DNA of 37,074 nt from an uncultured Pelagibacteraceae bacterium. GTDB taxonomy: Bacteria > Pseudomonadota > Alphaproteobacteria > Pelagibacterales > Pelagibacteraceae. Both the position numbers and the translations under genes were made by a program. Shown here piece by piece: positions 26,722-34,495 of this stretch. The DNA is taken from positions 1-37,074 of the forward strand of contig CACLSR010000009.1 in assembly GCA_902609685.1 (NCBI GenBank), read 5' to 3'. Below the pieces are notes generated by a model. It had not been told where the DNA came from and ran no database searches. It saw nothing but the letters and a program-made list of their open reading frames with translations. The number at the start of each line of letters is the position of its first letter. The first letter of the stretch is position 1.

Positions 26722-27525
26722 ATGTTTGATGATTTTTTTATAAGAGCTTTGGTAGCTGGAGTTGGGGTTGCTTTTGTAACAGGACCTCTTGGTTGTTTTG
26801 TTATTTGGAGAAGATTATCTTATTTTGGTGACACCTTAGCTCACTCTGCTCTATTGGGAGTGACATTAGCGTTTACTATGGAGTTTAATATTGCGCTATC
26901 GGTGTTTGTCATTTCATCTCTGATAGCACTTATTTTAATTCAACTTCAAAAAAAAACCAATCTACCAGGTGATGCTTTGTTAGGTCTTCTAGCTCATTCA
27001 TCTCTGGCAGTTGGACTTGTTGTTATAGGTTTTTTAACCTTTATCAGGTTTGATATTATGGGATTATTATTTGGAGATATTTTAGCAGTTTCGGTTGATG
27101 ATTTGTTAATCATATGGATTGGAGGGGCATTTATCTTATTAACTCTGAAATTTATTTGGAAACCTTTATTCGCTTCAACAGTAAATTATGAACTAGCAGA
27201 AGCAGAAGGTTTAAATCCAGACAGAGCTAAGGCAATCTTTACTATTTTAATGGCTGCAATCATTGCTATTTCAATTAAAATGGTTGGATTGTTGTTAATT
27301 ACAGGAATGCTGATTATACCAGCGGCAATGGCCAGAAATTTATCATCAAGTCCACAAAGTATGGTTATTTATTCAATTATAGGAGGCTTGTTATCTGTAA
27401 TTATAGGATTGTTTACGTCTTTAGAGTTTAATACATCCTCAGGTCCATCAATTATAACAGCAGCTTTATTATTATTCATACTTTCATTATTTAAAATAAA
27501 ACAATCTATTAAATTGAAAAATTAA
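26722..27525 (+). CDS. znuB: Zinc ABC transporter permease
   Basis: ZnuB is the membrane channel of the importer and belongs to the ABC-3 family. The 267-residue protein is hydrophobic throughout, with about eight spans. It shows FVIWRRLSYFGDTLAHSALLG near the N-terminus (residues 27-46), the usual ABC-3 coupling region, and ITGMLIIPAAMARNLS toward the C-terminus. It abuts znuC and precedes zur by 15 bp. Confidence 0.96.
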   Translation: MFDDFFIRALVAGVGVAFVTGPLGCFVIWRRLSYFGDTLAHSALLGVTLAFTMEFNIALSVFVISSLIALILIQLQKKTNLPGDALLGLLAHSSLAVGLVVIGFLTFIRFDIMGLLFGDILAVSVDDLLIIWIGGAFILLTLKFIWKPLFASTVNYELAEAEGLNPDRAKAIFTILMAAIIAISIKMVGLLLITGMLIIPAAMARNLSSSPQSMVIYSIIGGLLSVIIGLFTSLEFNTSSGPSIITAALLLFILSLFKIKQSIKLKN

Positions 27526-27540
27526 TGAGGAATCAGTAAA

Positions 27541-27942
27541 ATGAAATCAATGCATAAAGAACATATTCTCACCAAAAATCAGCAAATTATTTTTGATTTA
27601 ATTGATAAATCTCCTGAACCAATGAAAGCTTATTCAATCCTTTTTAATGTTCAAAAAAAAGGCATTAAAGCTCCTCTACAAGTTTATCGAGCGTTAGATA
27701 AGCTAGTGGAAATAGGAAAAATTCACAAAATAGAGAGTCGAAATGCATTTATTGCGTGTCACAATTCAAGCTGTCGAGTGGCTAAAGCTACAGCGTTTTC
27801 TATCTGTGAGATTTGTGAGAAAGTAACAGAAATAGGTAGTGCAGGTCTTTCCAAATACTTAGCTAACTTCAAAGACAAAGATGGTATGAAATATAGTAAA
27901 TATAATCTTGAGTTTTTTGGATTATGTAAAAAGTGTAGATAA
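27541..27942 (+). CDS. zur: Fur-family transcriptional regulator, zinc uptake regulator Zur
   Basis: Zur represses zinc-uptake genes when zinc is plentiful. The 133-residue protein has an N-terminal winged helix (KAPLQVYRALDKLVEIGKIHKI) and two CxxC pairs, C89-C92 and C129-C132, that form the structural zinc site; C73, H74 and C78 may add sensor ligands. Its position after znuCB and downstream of the Zur-like boxes makes Zur more likely than Fur or Mur. A GAGGAA ribosome site lies 8 bases before the ATG. It would repress its own operon. Confidence 0.92.
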   Translation: MKSMHKEHILTKNQQIIFDLIDKSPEPMKAYSILFNVQKKGIKAPLQVYRALDKLVEIGKIHKIESRNAFIACHNSSCRVAKATAFSICEICEKVTEIGSAGLSKYLANFKDKDGMKYSKYNLEFFGLCKKCR

Positions 27943-28001
27943 TTCTTTATTTTAATAAATTCTTAACATAACTGAAATAATAATAATGAAAGGAAATTTT
28001 T

Positions 28002-28223
28002 ATGTTTATAAAAAAATATCTAAAATGGATTAGTACATTTTTAGTTTTAGTAGGAATACTTCTTACAAATTTAAATATATATCCATTAAATATATATTTT
28101 CATGGATTAGGAGTTGTTGGATGGACTATCGCTGGATTTATCAGCAAAGATAAAGCGATACTAACAAACTTCGGATTACAAATTCCATTATTTGTTATTG
28201 GGATTTATAAGATTATTTTTTAA
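28002..28223 (+). CDS. Small hydrophobic membrane protein of unknown function
   Basis: The 73-residue protein has a short basic start (MFIKKYLKWI) and two to three membrane spans (about 10-28, 33-48 and 54-72). The repeated pattern of Leu, Ile and Gly with few charges indicates an integral inner-membrane protein. I do not recognise a characterised family. An AAAGGAAA ribosome site precedes the ATG. The stop is directly followed by the arsC start (28223/28224), so it is probably cotranscribed with arsC and the channel gene, and a link to arsenic or phosphate handling is possible but unproven. Confidence 0.75.
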   Translation: MFIKKYLKWISTFLVLVGILLTNLNIYPLNIYFHGLGVVGWTIAGFISKDKAILTNFGLQIPLFVIGIYKIIF

Positions 28224-28655
28224 ATGAAGAATATATTGTTTGTATGCACAGGTAATTCAGCAAGAAGTATTATTGCTGAAAGTATTATAAATAATGAGTA
28301 TGACGATTTGTATAAAGGTTTTAGTGCCGGGAGTAATCCAACAGGAAAAGTAAATGAAGATGTGAAGAATTATTTATTATCAAAACATTATGATCTTTCT
28401 AATTATAGATCTAAAAATTTTAATGAGTTTATTAATGGTCAAATTAAAATGGATTATGTGATTACAGTTTGTAATAATGCCAATAATGAAGTCTGTCCTA
28501 TTTGGCCAAATAAAGATCAGATAATTCATTGGGATATAGAGGATCCTGTTAAATTACTTAATGAAACAAACGACTTAAATAAAAAAGATGAAATAATAGA
28601 AAAAGTTTACAATAATATTCATAAAAGAATAAAGGAACTGCTTTATGAAAAATAA
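28224..28655 (+). CDS. arsC: Arsenate reductase, low-molecular-weight phosphatase fold
   Basis: ArsC of this class reduces arsenate to arsenite through a relay of cysteines. The 143-residue protein has the P-loop CTGNSARS with C8 at the start, and a second pair C83 and C91 in VCNNANNEVCPIWP, followed by HWDIEDP. The second and third cysteines distinguish arsenate reductases from ordinary low-molecular-weight tyrosine phosphatases. It overlaps the aquaporin-family gene by 11 bases. No arsR regulator is seen nearby. Confidence 0.92.
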   Translation: MKNILFVCTGNSARSIIAESIINNEYDDLYKGFSAGSNPTGKVNEDVKNYLLSKHYDLSNYRSKNFNEFINGQIKMDYVITVCNNANNEVCPIWPNKDQIIHWDIEDPVKLLNETNDLNKKDEIIEKVYNNIHKRIKELLYEK

Positions 28656-29304
28656 AAGCCGCTATTTTCTTGCTGAATTATTAGGCAGTTGTTTTTTAGT
28701 AATGATTATTGTTGGTTCAGGTTTAATGGCTGAAAACTTAACTAATGATGTTGCTGTGATGTTAATAGCTAATACTATAGCAACAGGATCAGGTTTATTT
28801 GTGCTTATTACAGTATTTGCTGATGTATCAGGAGCTCACTTTAATCCATTTGTAAGTATCGCAATGACAATAACAGGTAAATTAAAAAAGAAACTATTAC
28901 CCTTTTATATTATTGCTCAATTAGTTGGTTGCTTAATTGGTGTTGGTTTAGCTAATTTCTTTTTTGAACATGAGATTTATGAATTATCTACTAAGTCAAG
29001 AGATGGGATTTACATATTCACATCTGAGGTAATAGCAACATTAGGGCTTATAATTATAATTTTTGGGTCTATGAAGTCAGGCAAAATTGCTGTTGCTGCT
29101 AGTGTTGGTCTTTATATTACTGCTGGTTATTGGTTTACTTCTTCAACTTCTTTTGCAAATCCTGCGGTTGCTATTGCCAGAACATTTACAGAATCTTTTA
29201 CTGGTATTAGTTATTTAAATACTCCTTATTATATTTTAGCTGAGCTTATTGGAATGTTAATTGCTGTACTTATTGTTAAAAAGTTATTTTTAGAAAAAAA
29301 TTGA
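28645..29304 (+). CDS. Aquaporin-family (MIP) channel, probable arsenite exit channel
   Basis: This 219-residue membrane protein has the two half-helix motifs of the MIP family. The first is changed to NPF (N67-F69, in SGAHFNPFVS); the second is canonical NPA (172-174, in SFANPAVAIAR). The residue after the second NPA is Val, where classical aquaporins and GlpF carry the Arg of the selectivity filter. That implies a wider, less water-selective pore. Next to arsC this recalls the AqpS-ArsC pair of Sinorhizobium, in which the channel lets arsenite leave the cell. Glycerol, urea or other small neutral solutes remain possible. It overlaps arsC by 11 bases and the Nudix gene by 4. Confidence 0.88.
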   Translation: MKNKSRYFLAELLGSCFLVMIIVGSGLMAENLTNDVAVMLIANTIATGSGLFVLITVFADVSGAHFNPFVSIAMTITGKLKKKLLPFYIIAQLVGCLIGVGLANFFFEHEIYELSTKSRDGIYIFTSEVIATLGLIIIIFGSMKSGKIAVAASVGLYITAGYWFTSSTSFANPAVAIARTFTESFTGISYLNTPYYILAELIGMLIAVLIVKKLFLEKN

Positions 29305-29792
29305 AAAATATAAAACTTACCAATCGAATAAGTTTAATTAACAAAAAATTTAAAAAAAAAGAGTTTTATCATTATCTTAAAACTTCTAATCTTTCATTAG
29401 TAATACCTAAGATTAAAGACAAATATGTAGTAGTTTCCCAAAAAAGAGTTCCAATTAATAAAATTAACTACGAGTTTCCTTCTGGCATAGTGGAAAAAAA
29501 GGAAACAACTCTCCAATCAGCATATAAGGAATTAAGAGAAGAAACAGGATATAGATCAAGATCAAAATTGAGTAAAATAATAACTTTTTATAATGAACCT
29601 GGAAGACTAACTACTAAAATTACTGGTTATTACACAGAAGACTTAATTAAAATTTCGAAACCAGAACAAGGTATTAGAATTCATCTTTTTAATCAAAGAG
29701 AGATATTTAAATTAATATTAAATCAAAAATTCAATAATAGTTCTCATATAGCAATGTTTTTTTATTTAATAACAGTTCTTAAAAAACTATAA
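29301..29792 (+). CDS. Nudix hydrolase
   Basis: The 163-residue protein contains a Nudix box, GIVEKKE followed by KELREETGY, close to the G-x5-E-x7-REUxEExGU consensus but with Lys for the first Arg of REUxEE. Proteins of this type often hydrolyse ADP-ribose or other nucleotide sugars; the substrate here is unknown. The best start is a TTG at 29301, which overlaps the stop of the channel gene by 4 bases (TTGA) and suggests reinitiation. No ATG is available before the conserved region. Why it is coupled to arsC and the channel is unclear. Confidence 0.85.
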   Translation: MKNIKLTNRISLINKKFKKKEFYHYLKTSNLSLVIPKIKDKYVVVSQKRVPINKINYEFPSGIVEKKETTLQSAYKELREETGYRSRSKLSKIITFYNEPGRLTTKITGYYTEDLIKISKPEQGIRIHLFNQREIFKLILNQKFNNSSHIAMFFYLITVLKKL

Positions 29793-29861
29793 ACTAAAGG
29801 TTGTATCAAAATATCTTTTTTATTTAAGGATTATATGATTAAATCAAATATTAAATAATTC

Positions 29862-29866
29862 GGAGG
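29862..29866 (+). promoter_or_regulatory. Strong Shine-Dalgarno site of the coiled-coil protein gene
   Basis: GGAGG stands five bases before the ATG at 29872, an unusually perfect ribosome site for this window, where most starts have weak or no such signal. It supports real and probably high translation of the short downstream frame. Confidence 0.7.
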
Positions 29867-29871
29867 CAGTA

Positions 29872-30081
29872 ATGAGAAAAAAACTAAAAAAAAATGAAAA
29901 GAAAAAAACAAAGATATTAAAATCAATAGACAAACTTAAAAATAAAATTACAGCAAAAGAAAAAAAATTATCAAGCCTTAATATTAAAATTGCTGGTCTA
30001 GAAAAAAAGGTTGCAGAAAAAAAAGCAAAAAAGCTTGCTAAGAAAAATGCAGAGCAGTCTCCTGCATCTATAAATAATTAA
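29872..30081 (+). CDS. Small, highly basic coiled-coil protein of unknown function
   Basis: The 69-residue protein is almost entirely Lys, Ala, Glu, Leu and Ile. It forms a predicted helix or coiled coil over about residues 1-60, with the heptad-like stretch KITAKEKKLSSLNIKIAGLE followed by KKVAEKKAKKLAKK, and a short tail PASINN. There is no membrane span or signal peptide. The composition resembles histone-H1-like nucleoid proteins and ribosome-associated basic peptides, but no family is recognised. The strong GGAGG site suggests high expression. A 79-bp gap separates it from the Nudix gene and a hairpin follows 11 bp after its stop. Confidence 0.75.
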   Translation: MRKKLKKNEKKKTKILKSIDKLKNKITAKEKKLSSLNIKIAGLEKKVAEKKAKKLAKKNAEQSPASINN

Positions 30082-30092
30082 TTCCAAATCGT

Positions 30093-30126
30093 CTTTCTCC
30101 CTTCTCATTTAAGAGAAGGAAGAAAG
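30093..30126. repeat. Long inverted repeat (hairpin) between convergent genes
   Basis: Fourteen-base arms, CTTTCTCCCTTCTC and GAGAAGGAAGAAAG, flank a 6-base loop. One position mismatches (C against A on the plus strand), but in a minus-strand transcript it becomes a G-U wobble, so the stem would be fully paired. It sits between the end of the coiled-coil gene (30081) and the end of ppx (30303). No T-run follows on either side, so it is not a textbook intrinsic terminator. The rest of the 221-bp gap holds only an AGGGGAAG site followed by a three-codon frame (30163-30174). Confidence 0.6.
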
Positions 30127-30302
30127 TAGTTAATCAACAAAATTTAAACAGGGGAAGAAATAATGAATATTTAAACTTTGATGGTGCTTTATACATAAAC
30201 TAAATTACAAAATTATTTACTTATTATTAAAGTTAAATGAATTTAAATTAAAATAATGTTACAAAAAAATTTCACTCAATTAAAAATAGAATTAAATTTA
30301 AT

Positions 30303-31814
30303 TTATCTTGAATTATTTGAGTAAATTACTCTTGGTTCTAAAAATAATTCTCTAGCAAGAGCTTTAAATCTTTTAGTAACTTGTTTTGAGATTATTTCTT
30401 GATGTTGTGATGGAATTTTTAAAAATACAGCATTACCTCTTTTATACAATTTAAACTCTTCAAGAAATATCGTAGATATCGAGGTCAATGATTGTGAAAA
30501 TCTCAATGCTGCTCCAACTTGTTTGCTTGAAAAAATTTCATTATTATTTAAAAAAGTTAGATACTCCATCTTTGGATTATACTTGATACTACAGTACCGC
30601 CAATAACATGACAAAGCTAATTGTATTCTTTCTTTATGAGTCAATCTAAGTAAAGGAGTATTTATTGTTTCTTGAAATACCAATTCAGCTTTTTGAAATG
30701 CTCCTAATCCCCAATCCATATGACTTAATACACATGCCAGATATAATAATTTCTTATTAAAATGTTCATTGCCTTCAAAAACTGGCTGAATAAAATCATA
30801 ATATTTTTTATAGTTCGATCCTAGATCACCTCTTTTTTTTGCAATATTCTCAAGTGCTTTATGAAAAATTTCTGATTCTTTTACATCTTTAAAATAGTCA
30901 ATTGATAAAGAACCTTCACGCAAACCGCTTATAGAACAAATTATATTTCTTGGATTTGTAACTCTCATAATTTCATCAAGTATAATGCAACTATAAGGTA
31001 AATACGCTGTTCTAGATTTTGAAATATACTCAACTGTTTTAAGTTTAGATTTATTAAAAGATGAAATTTTTTCAACAAACTTAGATAAAACATTGTTATC
31101 AATACTATATTGATGAATTATATGTACCGGATGATTATTTTGAAAAAGATGTAATTTAAATAATGCTCGCCAGGTACCTCCAACTAAATATAGATTATTA
31201 AATTTCTTTTTTGAAAGCCATTTTTCTTCTCTTAATAATTTTTTGATATATTTTGCTAAATTTCTTTTTTTAACTATAGGATTATTTAATAATCTTAAAA
31301 CTCCAATAGGTAATGAGGTTTTATTAGTAACTATATTATTTTCAACTCGAGCTAATTCTAAACTTCCACCTCCAAGATCAGCAACTAATCCATTGACATT
31401 TTCAAAGCCTATTTTTACTCCCTCAGCTGAGCATTCAGCTTCTTCTTCACCAGATAATATATTAATCTTAGTTTTAAAAAGTTTTTCAACTTCATTAATA
31501 AATGGTTTTGTATCAGTCGCTTCTCTTAAAACTGCTGTTGCAATGATTTTAAGATTTGTGATTTTTGAAACATTTAAAATTTCAGAGAATCTTTTTAAAA
31601 CTTTTAAAGCATATTCGGTACCAGATCTGTGAAGTTTTTTGGATTTATCTAAATTTTTTCCAAGTTCACAAACTGCTTTTTCATTAAAAAAAGGCACACG
31701 AGAAGAACTGAAATCTTCATAAATTAGCATTCTTATAGAGTTTGATCCAATGTCTATTATAGCTAATTTTGCCTGATTTAATTTTAAACTATTTTTACTT
31801 TTAATTACTTCCAC
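30303..31814 (-). CDS. ppx: Exopolyphosphatase / guanosine pentaphosphate phosphatase (Ppx/GppA)
   Basis: Ppx releases phosphate from the ends of polyphosphate chains; GppA-type members convert pppGpp to ppGpp. The 503-residue protein has the actin-like ATPase core: IDIGSNSIRMLIYE near the N-terminus, GEEEAECSAEGVKIGF, and ADLGGGSLELAR. An HD-like helical domain follows (about 310-503). The partner gene ppk overlaps its start by 14 bases, which favours polyphosphate as the substrate and indicates joint control of synthesis and breakdown. Confidence 0.93.
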   Translation of the reverse strand: MEVIKSKNSLKLNQAKLAIIDIGSNSIRMLIYEDFSSSRVPFFNEKAVCELGKNLDKSKKLHRSGTEYALKVLKRFSEILNVSKITNLKIIATAVLREATDTKPFINEVEKLFKTKINILSGEEEAECSAEGVKIGFENVNGLVADLGGGSLELARVENNIVTNKTSLPIGVLRLLNNPIVKKRNLAKYIKKLLREEKWLSKKKFNNLYLVGGTWRALFKLHLFQNNHPVHIIHQYSIDNNVLSKFVEKISSFNKSKLKTVEYISKSRTAYLPYSCIILDEIMRVTNPRNIICSISGLREGSLSIDYFKDVKESEIFHKALENIAKKRGDLGSNYKKYYDFIQPVFEGNEHFNKKLLYLACVLSHMDWGLGAFQKAELVFQETINTPLLRLTHKERIQLALSCYWRYCSIKYNPKMEYLTFLNNNEIFSSKQVGAALRFSQSLTSISTIFLEEFKLYKRGNAVFLKIPSQHQEIISKQVTKRFKALARELFLEPRVIYSNNSR

Positions 31815-33957
31815 TTTTAATCAATCTTAAGTGCAGTTGTTTAGGCTGCATTCTTAGTTTAGCTTTACCTCTTCCAGATAAGCTCGGATTATTCATAAAA
31901 TATTCATGAGCTGAAAAGGAATCGATCTTACTATATTTAATTTTTTTATAATTACCATCAGCTTCAAGTTCCCAGCTCTGATTAGTATCAAGATAATTTG
32001 CCAACATTATTTGATCTAAGATCTGTTCATGAACAGTCTCATTTTCAATTGGGACTAGAAGTTCTACCCTTCGATTTAAATTTCTCGGCATTAAATCAGC
32101 TGACGAAATATATACTTTTGCATTTCTATTAGGCATTTTTTTTGTACCATTACTAAAGCAGTAAATTCTAGAATGCTCTAAAAATCTTCCTATGATACTT
32201 TTTACAAATATGTTTTCTGATCTATCTTTTACTCCTGGTCTTAAACAACAAACACCCCTTACAAATAAATGAATTTTTACACCAGCATTCGAAGCTTCAT
32301 AAAATTTATCAATAATTTCTGGATCTACTAAAGAGTTCATTTTTGCCCAAATAGCTGCAAATTTTCCATTTTTAGAATTTTTAATTTCAGCATCAATATT
32401 TTCATTTAAGGTTTGCCTCATATTTACTGGCGAAATAGAAATTTTATTTAAATTTTTTGGTTTTGCGTATCCTGTTACATAATTGAAAAACTTTTCAACA
32501 TCTGATGCCATTTTCTTATCACAACTAAATAAAGACAAATCAGTATAAATTTTAGCATTTACTGGATGATAATTGCCAGTTCCTAAATGAAAATAAGTTT
32601 GTATTTTACCCTGTTCTCTTCTTAAAACTAATGATGATTTTGCATGAGTTTTATATTTAGCAAAACCATAAACAATTTGAACACCTACTTTTTCTAAACT
32701 TCTTGATAGTTGAATATTAGCTTCCTCATCAAATCTAGCTTTAATTTCAATTAAAGCGGTAACTGTTTTTCCGTTTTCTGCAGCTGTTATTAAAGCTTTA
32801 ACAATAGGTGAGTCTAGAGTTGTTCTATATAGAGTTTGTTTTATAGCTATAACTTTTTTATCATTTGCTGCTTGGTTTAAAAATTCAATAACTGAGTCAA
32901 ATGTTTCAAAAGGATGATGAACAACTAAATCTTTCTTTTTAATAGTTTCAAAAAAATTATCATTATATTCTTTTAATCTTTCAACTTCTCTAGGTGTAAA
33001 ATGTTTAAATCTTAATTTTGGATTTTTTACTTTACATATTTGATCTATATCTTGAATTCCAACAAGGCCAGCAACATCATAAATATAGTCAGGATTTATA
33101 TCTAATTTATTAGTTATAAATCTTATCAATTCGTTATCACTATTTTCAAGAACCTCTAAACGAACAATATCACCCGTTCTACGTCTTTTTAAAGCCAATT
33201 CAAAAGATCTAACCAAATCTTCTGCTTCCTCTTGAATCTCTACATCGCTGTCTCTTATTACTCTAAAAATCATTTTCTTTTCTAAATCATGATCTGGAAA
33301 AATTTCATTAGCAAAAAAACTTATTACATCATCTAGAATCACAAATTTCTTATGATTTTTTGAAGACTCAATTTCAATAAATCTAGATAATGCTTTTGGT
33401 ATTACTATTATTGAGTTTAAAATCCTTTTTTTATTTTTTTTTCTTAACTTCATTACAATTGCTCTTCCTTGATTGATTATAAATGGAAATGGATGTGCAG
33501 GATCAATTGCTGATGGTGTTAATAAAGGGTAAATCTCTTCTTTAAATATTTCTAAAAGTTTTTTTTTATCCTTAGTATTTAAATTAACTGGTTTAACTAA
33601 ATTGATATTATTTTTTTTTAATTCCATAATCAGTTGAATAAAAATTTTGTTCTGTTTTTTTAATAGATTCTTAGTTTCAAGCACTACCTCATCCATTTGC
33701 TCTTCAGGTGTCAAACCATCAGAGCTTAGTGAGTCAACTTCTTGTTTTATTTGACTATATAACCCAGCTACACGGACCATAAAAAATTCATCTAGATTAG
33801 ACCCAGCAATTGATAAAAACTTTACTCTTTCATAAAGAGGATTTTCGATATTTTGCGCCTCTAAAAGTACTCTATCGTTGAATTTTAACCAAGAAAGCTC
33901 TCTATTTATATATTTAGATTTCAACTCTTCTTTATGTTGTTTTTTTAAAGCAGTCAT
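31801..33957 (-). CDS. ppk: Polyphosphate kinase 1
   Basis: Ppk1 builds polyphosphate from ATP, storing phosphate and energy. The 718-residue length is typical. Motifs are YINRELSWLKFNDRVLLEA near the N-terminus, THAKSSLVLR, which carries the autophosphorylated His, and GRFLEHSRIYCF with the second essential His. The ATG at 33957 is the only ATG before the conserved N-terminus and lies just 13 bp from the divergent sixA start. It overlaps ppx by 14 bases. It belongs to a phosphate cluster with ppx, phoB and the pst genes. Confidence 0.97.
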   Translation of the reverse strand: MTALKKQHKEELKSKYINRELSWLKFNDRVLLEAQNIENPLYERVKFLSIAGSNLDEFFMVRVAGLYSQIKQEVDSLSSDGLTPEEQMDEVVLETKNLLKKQNKIFIQLIMELKKNNINLVKPVNLNTKDKKKLLEIFKEEIYPLLTPSAIDPAHPFPFIINQGRAIVMKLRKKNKKRILNSIIVIPKALSRFIEIESSKNHKKFVILDDVISFFANEIFPDHDLEKKMIFRVIRDSDVEIQEEAEDLVRSFELALKRRRTGDIVRLEVLENSDNELIRFITNKLDINPDYIYDVAGLVGIQDIDQICKVKNPKLRFKHFTPREVERLKEYNDNFFETIKKKDLVVHHPFETFDSVIEFLNQAANDKKVIAIKQTLYRTTLDSPIVKALITAAENGKTVTALIEIKARFDEEANIQLSRSLEKVGVQIVYGFAKYKTHAKSSLVLRREQGKIQTYFHLGTGNYHPVNAKIYTDLSLFSCDKKMASDVEKFFNYVTGYAKPKNLNKISISPVNMRQTLNENIDAEIKNSKNGKFAAIWAKMNSLVDPEIIDKFYEASNAGVKIHLFVRGVCCLRPGVKDRSENIFVKSIIGRFLEHSRIYCFSNGTKKMPNRNAKVYISSADLMPRNLNRRVELLVPIENETVHEQILDQIMLANYLDTNQSWELEADGNYKKIKYSKIDSFSAHEYFMNNPSLSGRGKAKLRMQPKQLHLRLIKSGSN

Positions 33958-33970
33958 ATATTTAGATTTT

Positions 33971-34495
33971 ATGTATCAATTATACGTCATGAGACACGCA
34001 AAATCTAGTTGGGATGATTTAAGTATTAATGATTTTGATAGACCACTTACTAAAAGAGGCAAGAAAAATGCAAAAATGATTTGTGAATTTTTTGTTAAAA
34101 AAAAATTTGAATTTGATTATGCATTAATTTCATCATCAAAAAGAACAAAAAAAACTTTTCAAATTTTATCCAAGAAAATTAATAAGCCAAAAAAAGTTAA
34201 TTTTTCAAAAGATTTATATTTAGTTGATGAGAATGCAATTGTAAAAAAAATTAAAGAAATATCCAGTGAATATAAATCAATTTTGATTATAAACCATGAA
34301 CCATCAGTGAAAAATTTAGTACGAAATCTTACAAAAAATCATAATACGAATAATTTTAAACTAATGAATTATAAATTCCCAACAGCAGCATTTGCAAAAA
34401 TTGAGTTTGATATTAAATCCTGGAATGAAGTTGAGAAAAAGGGAGTATTAAAAAAATTTATAAGACCCAAAGATCTTCAAGATTCTAAAGAATAA
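33971..34495 (+). CDS. sixA: SixA-type histidine phosphatase
   Basis: SixA-like proteins are small single-domain members of the histidine phosphatase superfamily that remove phosphate from phosphohistidine on signalling or PTS proteins. From the ATG at 33971 the protein is 174 residues and begins MYQLYVMRHAKSSWDD, with the catalytic RHAKSSW typical of SixA. INHEPSV holds the second active-site His. A longer upstream frame to 33878 lies inside ppk and is rejected. The 3' end overlaps the convergent phoB by 19 bases. The substrate is unknown; the neighbourhood suggests phosphate signalling. Confidence 0.9.
   Translation: MYQLYVMRHAKSSWDDLSINDFDRPLTKRGKKNAKMICEFFVKKKFEFDYALISSSKRTKKTFQILSKKINKPKKVNFSKDLYLVDENAIVKKIKEISSEYKSILIINHEPSVKNLVRNLTKNHNTNNFKLMNYKFPTAAFAKIEFDIKSWNEVEKKGVLKKFIRPKDLQDSKE

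Noticed and set aside
30151..30174. AGGGGAAG site followed by ATG AAT ATT TAA, a three-codon frame
   Set aside because: The ribosome-site-like sequence is good, but a three-residue product is not supportable as a gene. It may be a remnant; nothing else in the gap supports it.
33878..33970. A longer SixA N-terminus starting inside ppk
   Set aside because: The extra 31 residues are hydrophobic and unrelated to the family; MYQLYVMRHAKSSW is the expected start.
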